Source: Metallyticus violacea (taxonomy: Eukaryota > Arthropoda > Insecta > Mantodea > Metallyticidae). Taken from it: 64,000 nucleotides of DNA. The notes under the pieces are model-generated. The model had not been told where the DNA came from and did not search any database. It was given only the letters and a program-made list of their open reading frames with translations. Below, piece after piece: positions 36,300-48,384 of the stretch. The stretch is taken from NCBI GenBank assembly GCA_030762175.1, contig CM060843.1, positions 23,736,001 to 23,800,000 of the forward strand, read 5' to 3'. A program made the position numbers and the translations under genes. Position 1 is the first letter of the stretch. Every line of letters starts with the position of its first letter.

Positions 36300-36640
36300 A
36301 CTTCGACCTCGAAAGTCCACGTCATAAGTTACTTTGGCTAGGATTTCAACAGCAGAATACACCCTGTATCGCAAAAAATGATTTCCGGCTGACTGACGCA
36401 CACGATTTGGGTAGGGAGCCCTTTCTGGGTCACAGTGATGAACCCATGTTTCATCTGCAGTAGCAATCTTTGAGAGAGAAAAAAAAAAACACCAGCTTTG
36501 GTTAAAAGAGGTTGAAATTCTCTTAAATTAATTCCTAATATGCTTTCTGCTCTGGTGTCGGCATTTGGACAACATACCAGCAACTGAATTTTGACATGAA
36601 TAACTGTGAAAGCATGCCAATTAAATGAAGTTACCTTCCC
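36300..36640 (-). pseudogene. Possible mariner-type transposase fragment
   Basis: On the minus strand near 36470-36410 a frame reads ADETWVHHCDPERAP, matching the TGDETWVHHYDPE block that contains the first catalytic Asp of mariner transposases. Flanking frames are broken and downstream motifs were not found. Confidence 0.5.
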
Positions 36641-36788
36641 TACCACACTTACGGTTGAACACGATCCCTAAATCACACTCGAAGCACAAGCATCAAAGGG
36701 AGGATGGGCTATAAAGAAAAATATAGCGCATGTCGCAATATAATGCGCACATAAGAGAAATATTTTTGCAATATACAGCTTCTTTATA

Positions 36789-36791
<3 letters not shown>

Positions 36792-36856
<65 letters not shown>
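36792..36856. repeat. (ATT)21 microsatellite with TTG units
   Basis: A 65-base ATT run followed by three TTG units. Confidence 0.97.
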
Positions 36857-37220
36857 GTTGTTGTATGTTTGGTGTTTCATTCTTTTCCTCTAATTCGCTG
36901 CAGCAGCAACTCTCAGTGCTCATTCCACTTTGGGGTAACTAAACAAAAGTGCGGAATTAATCGTTGTCCAGATCAGCACTTTCAACTCAAAACTCATGTA
37001 AGTCAGAAAGTTTAAGATATTACTCCCCTGTATGAAAAGAAAACTTGAACGCATTTTATGAGTATTTTAGGCATGTCGTAGGTAATTTAACAACTGTGGG
37101 CATTGCTAAGGTTTTTGAAGACCAAATTGATCTATCAGAGAACTACAAATATGTATTTTATGCATCTTTTGAGAATATGAAGGGTATTAAGTGACCTAGT
37201 ACACTTAAAAAGTTGACATA

Positions 37221-38103
37221 CGAGGTGCATTAAAGTTATAACACCTCCGATTTTTTTTTCTTCTCAGGACTGGGAGCAGATAGAAACATGCGGTTAGTTT
37301 TAAAATAAGCAAGCACTCGTTGTTAATGCGGGCAGAGATGGCAGTACTGTATGGCACACAGAACTCTAGCGGCAGCGGCGAGAGTGAGGACTGTTTTTGA
37401 TACTTCCAAATGGCGACGTTTTCATTACAAGAACAGCATGTAATCATTCGTTTTCTTCATTAGCGTGCTTTGATTCCGATTGAAATTCATCGTCAGTTGA
37501 GTGAGACATGTGGTGATGGGGTCATGGATGTGTCTAATAAGCGTTCATGGGCGCGATAGTTCCAGGAAGGCAGATCGTCGTGTTACAAACCAAGGCAATC
37601 TCGGCCCCATACAAGTCGGTGTGACATGATCGAGCGATGGAGTAATTATAACCTATTCCATTCCAAAGGACACTTCGGTGACAGGTGCATCCTATGAAGA
37701 TGTTTTGAAGAAGCTCCTTGCAACATTGCGTGAAAAACAGCCGTAAAAGGCTGCACGTGTGCTCTTTCGCCAACACTACGCCCCAGCGCATCGGGGGAAC
37801 ATGACGCAGCAGTTTCTTCATGAAAACAACTTTGAAGTGATTGTTCATGCTCCCTATTCACCTGACCTGGCTCCTAGCAACGTTGGCTGTTTCCAACGAC
37901 GAAAGACACTCTTCGTGGCCACACATTCACTAGCCGTACCGCTCTTGTATCAGCGATTTTCCAATGGTCATAACAAACTCCTACAGAAGTGTTCGCATCG
38001 TAATCGTGGCATCGACGTTATGAAAAATGTGTACGACTGCAGGAAGATTACGTCGAGAAGTGACACAAGTTTCATAGTTTTCTTGTGGTTAGTTGGTGAG
38101 AAA
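37221..38103 (+). mobile_element. Decayed mariner transposon, 3' truncated
   Basis: It starts after TA (37219-37220) with CGAGGTGCATTAAAGTTATA, typical of a mariner terminal repeat. The transposase begins near 37420 (EQHVIIRFLH, IPIEIHRQLSETCGDGVMDV), shows an RFQEGRSS-type linker, then jumps to the catalytic C-half (KKLLATLREKQP, FRQHYAPAHRGNMTQQF, HAPYSPDLAPSN). The DDE block between about 37600 and 37650 is mostly deleted, and frameshifts are present. The 3' terminal repeat was not found; likeness ends around 38050-38100. Confidence 0.85.
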
Positions 38104-38164
38104 AAAAAATCTAAAAACATATTAAATACTACATTCTCCAAATAAATAATCTTCAAGCAATATT

Positions 38165-38470
38165 CTAAATTGTTGTTGTGACTGGCAGACCATGATATGA
38201 GATGGTAGTTAGTCCCAGAAACGAGTAGCAAAAACTGTGAAGGACGAGGAAAATTAAGAGGTTCGGTGTAAGGGAGTAGAGAAAATGGAATTGTTATTCG
38301 ATCGGGTGTTTAAATTATGATGAGAAGATAAGGGACGAAAACGGGTCGAAAGATAGTGAGGAGCTGAGGTGCATAATGAGGCAGTCCTTCTAGCATCCAG
38401 TCGATGCCAGGATAACAATATGATCTTATTTACGTATACTGCATATGTAGCTAACGCAGGCATTATGAAC
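38165..38470 (-). pseudogene. Non-LTR retrotransposon 3' end (CR1/Jockey-like)
   Basis: On the minus strand the frame reads CTSAPHYLSTRFRPLSSHHN, then LNTRSNNNSIFSTPLHRTS, then FSSSFTVFATRFWD. This is the conserved tail (PxYLxxRF...H.LNTRS...PLHRT...F..SF...RLWNSLP) of many animal LINE ORF2 proteins. One stop interrupts it. It sits about 400 bp upstream of host exon 1. Confidence 0.65.
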
Positions 38471-38873
38471 ACACTGTAGTATTTGTCCAACACTTGTCGT
38501 GATTTCAATTAACAGAATGTCGCGGTAATCGAAATGCTGCATAATCAATGTTGATACAAATGTTCTTTTTATATTGAATAAGAGGAAATTCTTAAGTCGT
38601 TTCGAGGAGTGAACTACTGAAGATATTTTTTACAACTTTCTTTTGTTTGAATTTCTAATTAATTTTACTGTAAAAATAGAACCGAAATATTTTAAAAATG
38701 GTTTTATTGGCACTTTTTTCATTAAGTTTAACTATAATGAATATGTTATATTAAAATTGTTTAATAATGATCTATTATGCCCGCTTTATAATTGCCTTCG
38801 ATTTTCCTGCATTTATGTTCAGGTTGTATATACACTTGTTATACGAAGTAAAAACAGTGTTAATTCTGTACAG

Positions 38874-39079
38874 ATACCGTCCATGTTGAAGTGGACAGTG
38901 GGGCACAGGAAGAGGTCGCCTTCCGCAGGAGGTGGGGCTGTAGGGAGCGGAAATGCAGGCGCTGCAGGCCCTGGACCTTGCTACAGCATCCGACGTGCTG
39001 CCGCCAAGCTGCGCCGCAGAAGCCGTGGTTCCTCTTCTGGTTCAGGCTTCGAGTCCCAGCAAGGCGACAAGGAAAACAG
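38874..39079 (+). CDS. Host gene exon 1 (visible), Gly/Ala/Ser- and Arg-rich N-terminal part
   Basis: Acceptor TAATTCTGTACAG ends at 38873 and donor AACAG/GTGGGA follows 39079. The frame is ATACCGTCC then ATG at 38883. It encodes a basic start (MLKWTVGHRKRSPS), a Gly/Ala-rich run (SAGGGAVGSGNAGAAGPGP), an Arg-rich segment (IRRAAAKLRRRSRG), a Ser/Gly run, and ends GDKEN plus two bases (phase 2). The ATG has a poor context (C at -3) and an acceptor precedes it, so it may be an internal Met with a further exon upstream. If it is the true start, this exon gives residues 1-65. GC content is far above the flanks. No enzymatic domain is visible. Confidence 0.72.
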
Positions 39080-39227
39080 GTGGGATAAGACACATCTTCC
39101 AACTCTCATAAACTGAATACAGCCTAATGTTGTATATTGAAGTACTCATTTGTTGCATTCCTGTATCATTTTTGTAAAGATGCGGGAAGTAGAATACAGC
39201 GGAAAAGGATAATTTATGAAAATTATC

Positions 39228-39670
39228 GTTAATGCTAGGGACTCATATTCGGAGATCCCAGGTTCATATCTCTTGGGGGCTGGCCGTTCTGCTGTGGGAT
39301 TTTTTCATGGTCACTTAAGCAAATGTTTATAGATATTTCCTTTTCGGAATTTTCCGCTCTCCCATTTCAAATCATTTCGTTCCATGGATCTAGTTGTCGA
39401 ATAGAATGTGTCAGGATGGACTGATTATGTGCGGCGTGGCGGTGGATATGCGCAGTGGAGAAAATTTCTGTCTGCTTGGGACCATAATGAATTTCACAGG
39501 TCTATCGGACTTCTAATGAAACGTTAGAGACCCGGCCTACCTCATATACCGCCACTCCCGAATCTGACGCGCCCAGCGTAGCCCTCATCTCATCCATTCC
39601 TCCCTTAGGCGCCTCTCTTGAAGGGCCAGTCAGAGTGGCCTAGGCATCTAAACAGCCACCTCTGTCCCCT
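39228..39670 (+). repeat. tRNA-derived SINE, family C, copy 1
   Basis: The head has GGAGATCCCAGGTTCATATC (B-box region). The body contains TCATGGTCACTTAAGCAAAT, the CTCTCCCATTTCAAATCATT block, GCGGCGTGGCGGTGGATATG and the GGACCATAATGAATTTCACA block. The last two recur inverted at 42874-43062, and the first two in altered form at 53130 and 56375. Lies in intron 1 of the host gene. Confidence 0.75.
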
Positions 39671-39989
39671 ACTATCCTATCCTAACCTATAAAATGTTAG
39701 ACGTGTAGCACCAGGAACAAAACAGCATGAACTGTCATTGTAGGAAAGTGAAAGAGGACAAAATTAATGAAATATGAGAAGGACTATTTCTATTTTTAAA
39801 TTCTACTTTATGAAAAAACCCAACTTACAAACTTCCCTCATTACTTTTTGAAGTGTATAATATAAATTTCACCCTCCAGCATCAATAATGAAAAACCTCA
39901 TCATGTTTTATTTTTAAATGACACCCCCTCCCCCTTAGTATAACAGACTTGGAAACAATAGCCCCTCAGGTTTTCCTCAACGGATGGAA

Positions 39990-40370
39990 ATAAAAATCAG
40001 TCACGTGGTGCCTGGTATGGACTGTACAGTAGGTGTCTCACCAGTTGCAATACCGATTTTTGCTTCTGCAGGGGTGTTCTGTTGGCGAAGCAAAAATCCT
40101 GCAATCCAGGCTTCTTCTCCACCTCTCTGTTAGCTCTGCGAATATTATATTCCGTACTAGTTGAGAGATTGATAGCCATTTCCGGCCTACATTCTTACGT
40201 TGCTTGATTTTCCGAGTCACCTGATAAACATCCAGCTTTCGTAATGACATCATGGAGGTTCCCGTTTTCGAAACGACGGAAGAAATCCTGGCACCATTCC
40301 AAACGTGCTTTCTTTTGTTCTTCTGTAAAAAGGGGAATTCAACGGTAAAACTGTCTACGGAATATTAGAT
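39990..40370 (-). pseudogene. Mariner-type transposase fragment
   Basis: On the minus strand a frame reads FTEEQKKARLEWCQDFFRRF then ENGNLHDV. This matches the LTEEQKxARVEWCxxMLxxF...DIVTGDESW region just before the first catalytic Asp in one mariner lineage. The following YQVTRKIKQRKNVG fits YDPETKQQS after a frameshift. The rest is unrecognisable, and neither end was found. Confidence 0.55.
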
Positions 40371-40831
40371 GACAAGTAGGCAAATACTCGCATATCTCGC
40401 TTTATCTCTCTTCACCACGAGCGATGCTTTCATCTGTAACGTCGCAAATTGTGACAATAATCTGTCGAAATTATAGCAGTCTGGAAAGCTTGTCTTACAT
40501 TTTTATATTTAGGATCGAACCTAAAATCGTTAAAAATCATTCCATGAAACATTTGAACCTAGAATTAAAATTAATGCATCACCATCAACTTCGTATTTTA
40601 ACCTATGATGGGTTTTTCCTTTTTCAAACATTATTTTAAACTGTTCATCTCATCTTTTTCCTAGCATTCCCACGTCTGGTCTATCTTCTGTATATGTAAA
40701 ATCGACAGGATAAAGTTTTGTAAACTTTTTATACCAGCAATTTTTATCAAATATGGTAAATAACTGAAGTTTCTTTCTTATATCTGTTTTCTTACATTCC
40801 GCCAAAAATATCATTTCCGTTGTTTTCATTC

Positions 40832-40872
<41 letters not shown>
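40832..40872. repeat. (TC)20 microsatellite
   Basis: Uninterrupted 41-base pyrimidine dinucleotide run. Confidence 0.98.
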
Positions 40873-40879
<7 letters not shown>

Positions 40880-41494
40880 TTCAGCAACCTCCATTTAAAA
40901 CCTACAGAAGAATAGACACTGCCATTACATTATACAATATTAAAATAGTTTTAATGTTGTCTTTACCATACAAAAATCTTCTATTTGCAAATTTTGTTCT
41001 ATGATTTAAGCTTACTATACATATGAAGTATATACTATCTCTAGCCTGTCTCACAGGCCTATCTTCTATGAATATTTTTTAAATATTTATGTGTATTTTA
41101 TTGATTGACATTTCAAGATTGTTAAAGTTGCTATTTTATTTAATTCAAATGGGACTTTTTGAATTTATCTTCTGAATGTGTTGCTATAGCTAATCTAAAA
41201 ATACTAATTATTTGTATTTAATGGTGGGCCTTTCTGCCATTTTTCAATGACATCGTCAATATTCATAAAAGTTAAACGTGTGGGTAACAATGGACAATGC
41301 TGTCGTATTTTATAGCTGGCTTGCACTTTTGTCACTCCTTTTCTCTCCTGTTTCATTTGCATGTTCTCTTCCTCCTCCCTATCTGCCTTTGAAGAGCACA
41401 AGCTGTTTGAAAGTTGTGTGAATATTCAAGTGTTTTATCTATTTCTGCTTCGCTAGTTCTTGTTATTTTAGCTATATTGGGCCAAGAGCTATTT

Positions 41495-41499
<5 letters not shown>

Positions 41500-41534
<35 letters not shown>
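41500..41534. repeat. (TA)n microsatellite
   Basis: 35-base TA run followed by a short AC-rich end. Confidence 0.97.
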
Positions 41535-41541
<7 letters not shown>

Positions 41542-42070
41542 CACGCTGTATGGCACTTATCAAGGGGAGAAAAATGGCTTTTTCTTTCATAATTTTCCAT
41601 GGTTTATCTTGTTTTGCTTTGTCAAATGACTTTATATAATCAATACATTCACGGTTTTGTACATTCTTTATGTTTTTCACTGATCTGTATTATGTTTAAC
41701 TATGTTTATATAGACAGGTCATCCAAATTATAGTACTGCATGACTTATATAACATCGGCCACTCGCGAGGCGTTGCTTCCAGATGGAAGTATGTTTATCA
41801 AGAAGCTCAAGTAAGGTTACGAATCAGATCGCACAGTCTGCTATGTGCAATGATTTACTAATTACGAAGTGCGTGATATAGAAGTTTGTATACTAAATGC
41901 AATAAAATCGTGAAAAATAACTTCTTGTGTAACTATTTAAACAACCCGTGCTTTAGGTTAAGACTTGAAATCAGATTTAGATAGGAAAAATTGGAGATGA
42001 CGGCTAGATTTATCGTGCGCTTTCCGTCCACAATGCGAATCTGCCACAAAACATTGGATACCTTGAGTGT

Positions 42071-42306
42071 TGATTTGGTTTATTTACGGACTCTCTTTAA
42101 CGTCTCAGGTCATCAGTGTCCCATTTAATTCAGGGCGTGAAACAGTCGATAAATTTTGTTCAGAGGCCTCTTCTTTCAGGTTTGAGGTTCTTTTACTTGC
42201 CCTAAATCAACGACACGGGACCCACGGCTTTAGTTCCCTTCTAAAGGAAACCATACTGGGATTTTTACGTCCGAAAAAAATCCATCGTCCCTGGGTGGGA
42301 AAACCT
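42071..42306 (-). repeat. tRNA-derived SINE, family B, copy 6, head truncated
   Basis: Body and tail blocks are clear in minus orientation (TTCCCTTC-flanked region, GAAAGAAGAGGCCTCTGAAC, CGTTTCACGCCC). The tRNA-like head is missing beyond the CATCG/CCTGG region. Confidence 0.88.
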
Positions 42307-42873
42307 TGAAGACTTCTGTGCATCACATTACAGAACATTTATAATGAACCACACCAAAGTCTTTGGAAAGTCATTTTAAATTGTAATAAATATCTTAATA
42401 AATGAGAAAGGAAAATAAAATAAAACGCTACTGTATTTCAGGAAAACTTTGATTTAACTTATATTCCTTTCTTTCTGCATTCCAAATTAACGTTCATTTA
42501 GTTTCGTCTTTAACTGGTTTTTAGTACTGATACAGGAATGTTTTAGTTGCAAGTCACGTGGTCTGCCCTTTGTGCTGTTGTTGCATGAAAGCGTGACGTT
42601 AATCGATGTTTCTGTTTCTTGGTCGAGATAGCGTCACGTTTCAAGTCCATGCTGATTGGGTAATGCATAACAGATTACAGAGATTCTCTCTTAAGCCTTC
42701 GTAGTGAGGGGTCGTAGCTAAAAAGTAATTTTGACATTTATTTAGAAATTAACATGTGCATATTAGTTGCTTTACTGTGACCAGGTTTGTGGCAATTTTT
42801 GTATCAAGGGATGTGTAGTTGTTTAAATTTAAAGTTTAATGTTGTACAAATTAGCTTTCTCTTGAGAAACTTT

Positions 42874-43062
42874 GCTAGGTAACAGACCTGTGAAAGTTAT
42901 TGTCCCAAGCAGAATCCGCCAGAAATTGTCTCCACTGCAGAGATCCACCGCCACGCCGTATATCAGCACCATTCCTAGCACTTTCTATTCGAAACCAGAT
43001 GGAAATGATATGAAATGGGAGAGTGGAATATTCTTGAAAAGAAAATGCCAATCCAATGAATG
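42874..43062 (-). repeat. SINE family C, copy 2 (inverted, partial)
   Basis: The reverse complement of 39345-39515. Shared blocks are GACCTGTGAAA, GTCCCAAGCAGA, TCCACCGCCACGCCG and GAAATGGGAGAG. It creates an exon-like open frame of 63 codons that is not a gene. Confidence 0.82.
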
Positions 43063-43069
43063 AAATGAA

Positions 43070-44475
43070 ACAAAAAGAAACGCTTCAAACTTCTTAAAAT
43101 ACTGTTAACAAGCAAAATAGCGTCAAAAAATACATTTACTGGTCGTTATTGTTTTAAAGATGCGTGTTTCAGATAACTTGAATTTTTGAACTTATTTTGC
43201 TTCTTTTTTAACTTATATTAAGCAACTTGTTGCCAGTAAGATATGCATGTAGATTTTGGCAGCCCAGTTTGACATGTTTCTTTGTGTTCATTTCATATAA
43301 CTGTTTAATTGGATAGGCTTATGTTTTGCAGGCATGTTTACAAGTTTATTATGGAGAATTATACATAAATTATTATTTGATTGCTTGATGTTTTTATGAA
43401 ATGTCATGTATATTTTTTAAAAAATGAAGTTAAGGTGTAGTTTTACATTTAATGTGTTTCTATTTAAACGGCCATATTATACTATTGATTGTTTGACTTC
43501 TTTAATGAGTAATAAAAATGCATTATTTTTCATTTTTATCTAATGTTATTTAAACCCCTTATTTTCTGTTTTAAGGAATCACACACACTTCCACAGTTCC
43601 TTTAAGATCTTAACATTCTTCTTAGGACATCCTCCATATGTAGCATAAATTATAACTACGCAGCCATTTCAAATCATGTAAGTTGCTTCACTGGTTACTA
43701 TAGCGTGGTCATTAAATTAGCAAGCTACAACTTTGTAGAGTGGAAGCTTATGCGTGATAGTTAAATATTTCACTCAAATGTGTAAAAAGATGGCCACAGG
43801 GGGCAGATATTAATATTGCAGTGTTAATTGGTCCAATGCTATTATGAACGCAATAGAAATCTTTCACAACGTCTGAGAAACAAGTATAACACATATTAAC
43901 TAATCAGAGTCTTATTGGCAATTAGGGAATGTTAATTAGGAAGTATGAAGAATCTGGTTCGTTCCCGAGAAGAAGAAATCTGTAAAATCAGCTTTTGGTT
44001 AAGAGATTTCCTAAGAAGGCTCAACAACACTAAAGCAACTGAAAGACGCTGTACCGCAAGGAAATGGGAGTATTCTATATGTCTATAAAATGCTGTGTAT
44101 GACATAACAGAAATAATATTAGAGAATACCGGGCATATTCCCAATGTAAGTGTTGTAAAAACCAAGCCCCTTTATTTGTCATATACGATGATCTTTTTGA
44201 TTATTTTTCGCAGTAATTTTAATGCGTATTATATTTTAAATTTTAAAGCAGTTTTTGAAAGACTATAAATTAACCCTAATAGTGTGGTTAAGTATGAAGC
44301 CTGAGCAACAAGTACTGGAATGTTTCAAGTTACCTCTTAGATGTAAAATCTCTGTAACGGGATAACCAGGGCAAGACCTACTACATTTACCAGATCCCAA
44401 TGTAGGTATCGATATTAGACAAAATGGTAGAATATGTGGTCTATGTATTAATTATATTACTTTGTTAATTTGTAA
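43070..44475. other. AT-rich intronic sequence, nothing recognised
   Basis: Part of intron 1 of the host gene. No exon or repeat relative seen. Confidence 0.5.
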
Positions 44476-44479
44476 TTAT

Positions 44480-45480
44480 CTGGTTTATTACCGTGGTTTA
44501 TAAACTGTAGCGTGTTAATTCGTTTTTTTTATTAAGTTTAATTTAGCGAAATCACACCAGGAACTTGTGCACGACCTAATACCATATTTACATTTCCTAA
44601 ACTGCAATAAATAAAGGAGGAGTGGATAAAGAGTATACATGGTGCAAATTTTATTAAATAGTTAATGATAAAACTGTATTGTGTATTAAACGTCTCCTAC
44701 CAAACTTTGTGGTTAGAGAGACATTTTACGAGCATATTTCTGTAATCTACCATCGTATGTGACGGTGTGGGTTAGCAAAGAAAGGAAAAATCCGAAAAAA
44801 AAATGTATGAAGTGGGTTTTGATCGAGATGATGAGTGTTTTAGTGAGCCTGATGCTATAACATGTTTCGACTCATTTGCAAGTGAGGTAATACACAGACA
44901 CGTACACTCATAGTGAAGTAGTTCATGTTGCTGCAATTAGACACATGGGTTTGTTTATTTGATTTGTTGCAGTTACCTAGTTTATTACAGTGATTAATAG
45001 TTGAAAGTAAATCAACAATGGTATGTTAGTTTTTTCATTAAGTTTATATTGTGTAATAGAAAGTGTTAAGTAGTCTATTTATATTTATTAAATAGCAATA
45101 ATTAAAGGAGGAGTGGATAAGGAGTATAAACCGTGCAAGTTTTGAAGTTAATGGTAAAACTGTAAGGTGTATTAAACATTTCTTGCTAAAATTTGTGGTT
45201 AGGAAGGACATTTTCTTTGTGCAATTTTCCTTAATCTACTACCTTATGTGGTGGTGAGGGTTAGCAATGAAAGTATAGAAAGGGAAGAACGTATGAAGCG
45301 AGTTTTGGAGCGAGAAGAAGAGATTTTTAATGAATGGTGTGAGCAGGATATTATTTATATTTCAATTCCTTTTCAAGTGAGGTTAAGACGAGAAAAGTAT
45401 ACCCGTATATATCTATTGCCAAGGAAGACTTCCTTTTACTTAAAATAGAGTATGATAAATATATCATCGTCTATTAGTTT
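44480..45480 (+). repeat. Diverged tandem duplication of a ~505-bp unit
   Basis: 44480-44985 and 44985-45480 align in direct orientation. Paired blocks include TAAAGGAGGAGTGGATAA at 44613 and 45103, TGTATTAAACGTCTCCT/TGTATTAAACATTTCTT, TTTGTGGTTAG at 44706 and 45193, GGGTTAGCAA at 44769 and 45259, and a TATGAAG-G-GTTTTG segment. The second unit holds a 66-codon open frame rich in Glu and Arg (45248-45448); the matching frame in the first unit is broken. No family recognised. Confidence 0.75.
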
Positions 45481-45769
45481 CAAGGTGTCCAGTTATTTGG
45501 AAGTAAGTATTTTATAAAGAGCTGTGGAGAGGTTTATAATTCATATTATTTTATATTTCATTTATATATGAGGAATATTGTTTGTAAAAAAAAATTATAA
45601 TCTTAAAAACCATCGAAATATTTTCTAATGGTAAATAAGCTCATCGTGTTAACATAATACTGCGTAAAAATTTCTGATTTGCTATTGGCAGCAATACGGC
45701 GACTAAGGCCTCCATTTTTTTCTTCCGTAGTAAGACCAGACTATACAGACAAGATGGAAAATATTCCTG

Positions 45770-45870
45770 ATTAAGGTCGGACAGACATAGTAGCTTAGTT
45801 AGAAGGGTATCGGCATGGTTAGTCGAAGATTCATGGTTTGAATCTGGGCCATGACCTACATTTTTTTTTA
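45770..45870 (+). repeat. tRNA-like SINE head, family D
   Basis: AGTAGCTTAGTTAGAAGGGT (A box TAGCTTAGTTAG) is followed by ATGGTTTGAATCTGGGCC (B box) and then a T-run. Spacing between boxes fits a tRNA-derived Pol III promoter. No other copy was found in the window. Confidence 0.55.
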
Positions 45871-47156
45871 CAGTCATTTCTTTTAAGACGTATTATTTAT
45901 CATTCACAGCTTACAAATATTGTTTAACTTTTATATAGTGACCAAATCCTAGCAACTCAATTGATGCACAACGTGTGAAAGTCAACTGGTCTTTGGTATG
46001 GTTTGTTTTTTCGCTTCCTGCTCTTAGAACGGGAAAAAATGGTCCCCTCTTCAGCCTGCTTTGGTCTACATAAAAGTACAGTTTATTATAAGTGCGACGA
46101 ACAATTAGCGAGGCTGGTGCCCCGAGGCAGTGCGGGGCGTGTACAGGAAATCCGATAGTTGGCGCTCCCTGGGAGGCTACAATTAAAAGAACAGCTTCCG
46201 TAGCGCTGCAGTCGGCCCTTGTGTTTTGTTTTTGCTACTATTGGTCAGCTTTTGGAAACAATTCTTCTCAACATTGGTAGTGAAAGACTTTTGCATTAAA
46301 AAGTTCTCTTTTTTTCGTAAATGGGCAGCAGAAAAAAAAACATATTTTACCCTTTTAAACTCACAATACACGCCGTTTTATTGTTCTGTATTTCTGTGTT
46401 TGAACTGCTGTTACTACTATTATTATTCACTTTCTAGCTAATATCATCGTCCAAAATATATTTTGCCAGTTTTGTTTCTTTTGTTGATAATTCCCATTTT
46501 AGGAAATTTGGTAGGGAAACCGCCCGTTTTCGTTCCATCACATTTTTGACATCTCTGTAAAAATATATCCATCAATCTGTTAACAGAATTCTGCCACAGT
46601 TTATGTAGCTTTTATTCTGTGTAATTATTTTGTACATATATTCTTATATTGTGTTGTTACTAGAACCTGGATTTATATATGAAATACGAACTTGGGGGAA
46701 ATGATAACTTTAACCCAAAATCACGTCTTGACAGATCTTAAAATACGATATGGTTAAATACTTGTTTGTTTGTTGAGTTGTTAAATAAAATGAATATTTA
46801 GGAATTGCTAAAAGATAAAACACATTCTTACGGTTTTAAACTTCCGCTCTTGTATTCAGAACATATTTACAATGTGTTGCCTATCCTGGTGTAGAGTTCT
46901 CTTTTATTAAATTAAACGTGTGAAGCAGCTTTACTATTTCCAAAATTACGTACAGATTTCGACATGAAAATGAAATTAAAACTTAATTTGCAGCTTTCAT
47001 ATACATTGGTGGTTTTATAGTAAAATTTTATCATCCGCTAAATACCAAGTGGAAATGATGCTGGTTTGTGCATGTAAATATCTATCAGACAATCCGCATG
47101 TTTGTAACCTACATGTCATGTTTAGATTATGTTAGTGCCTGTAAAAATTGTTGATG

Positions 47157-47447
47157 ATTTGTTTTATTTACAGATGCTCTTTAACATCTCAGGCCATCAG
47201 CGTCCCATTCTATTCAGGGCGTGAAACGGCCGATAAATTTTGCTCAGAGGCCTCTTTTTTCAAGCTTGAGGTTCTTTTTCGTGCCGTAAATGTACGACAC
47301 GGGACCCTCGGCTTTACTTTCCTTCCGAAGGAAGGCATACTTAAGATTTTTACGCCCGAAAAATACCCATCGGTCCTTGCCGGTTTTGAACCCACGATCT
47401 TGGGTTTAGAAAGCAAGTATGGTTACCACTACATCACCAGGACCGAC
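47157..47447 (-). repeat. tRNA-derived SINE, family B, copy 7
   Basis: Full-length minus-strand copy with head GGTCCTGGTGATGTAGTGGT, B box GGTTCAAAACC, the full body and tail. The open frames on both strands here are by-products. Confidence 0.93.
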
Positions 47448-47959
47448 ATGACTGTAAAAAGAAAAGAGTAAAAGGAATAAATACTAAACACATCGTATTT
47501 TAAATTGCTTACCATATAAATAGTAAATAAGGGAATTCTTATTAACTAGCATAGCATATATCATCTACGGCTTAGAATTAAATGTTTACTCAAAAGAGGG
47601 CTCATTAGTGAAATTAATGGTACGCATTTCTTCCCTCTGTCCTTACACCTTTCAATTGTCACACGTTTCATTTCACACTTTACTAATAATACGTACTAAT
47701 AATACATATTACATATGTATTACGAATAATTACGGGTTTCCCTCGCTGTATAGACAACATAGTTACATATTATATATTAAGTAAAATGTATATACCAAAC
47801 TTAATAAGCGATTTAACATAATCACATTTATCTTGATGATAGAACATGTATGTGTCATGCAGCTTGCTTGCATGGTCAGGACATTGGAGTTCTGCACACG
47901 GGCGGCAGAGGTTAATAGTGTAGTCCATTTGCAACGTGCCCAGCAATATCTCGGAGGAC

Positions 47960-48082
47960 TAAATTATGCTGACTGATGATGAAACTGAAGATGGGGATGA
48001 GATGATGAAGCAACGGCGTATTGAATGACGGGAAAACCAGAGTACTCGGAGAAAATATGCCCAGGCGCCGCTTCGCCCTTAT
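47960..48082 (-). repeat. SINE family E, copy 1 (partial)
   Basis: GGGGATGAGATGATGAAGCA, GAATGACGGGAAAACC and GGCGCCGCTTCGCCC match 55960-56040 in order. The tRNA-like head seen in that copy is not visible here. Confidence 0.6.
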
Positions 48083-48384
48083 ATCTAGAAACAATTCAAA
48101 TACCTAATTAAATATACATTTAATATTTAATAATAATAAATACATGTATAAATTTATAAAAGAAATAATGACAACAACAAGAAATTTTGTATAATAGGAA
48201 GTACAAATAAATAAAAACAACTACTAGGGGTATTATAATAAAATTCTTGGCCTGACTCAGAGATCTACAAATGGATAAAATTGAACTACGAATTGTGATA
48301 AAGTACTTTGTATAGAAGGGTTCAACCCCAACATAAAACGCAAAAGGAGTTAGATTCCTCACAAAAGGAATCTTCCCCTTCATT

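Noticed and set aside
36668..36942. Poly-Asn and poly-Tyr open frames
   Set aside because: Produced by the (ATT)21 microsatellite at 36792-36856.
38643..38873. Upstream part of the exon 1 open frame
   Set aside because: AT-rich, Phe/Asn/Lys-rich translation unlike the exon, and an acceptor lies at 38873.
42872..43063. Exon-like frame (PVKVIVPSRIRQKLSPL...) with a phase-2 acceptor that would fit between host exons 1 and 2
   Set aside because: The whole stretch is the reverse complement of 39345-39515, a family C SINE, so the frame is a by-product of the repeat.
47148..47471. 107-codon frame on the + strand and its minus-strand partner
   Set aside because: Both are inside SINE family B copy 7; similar frames appear in other copies.
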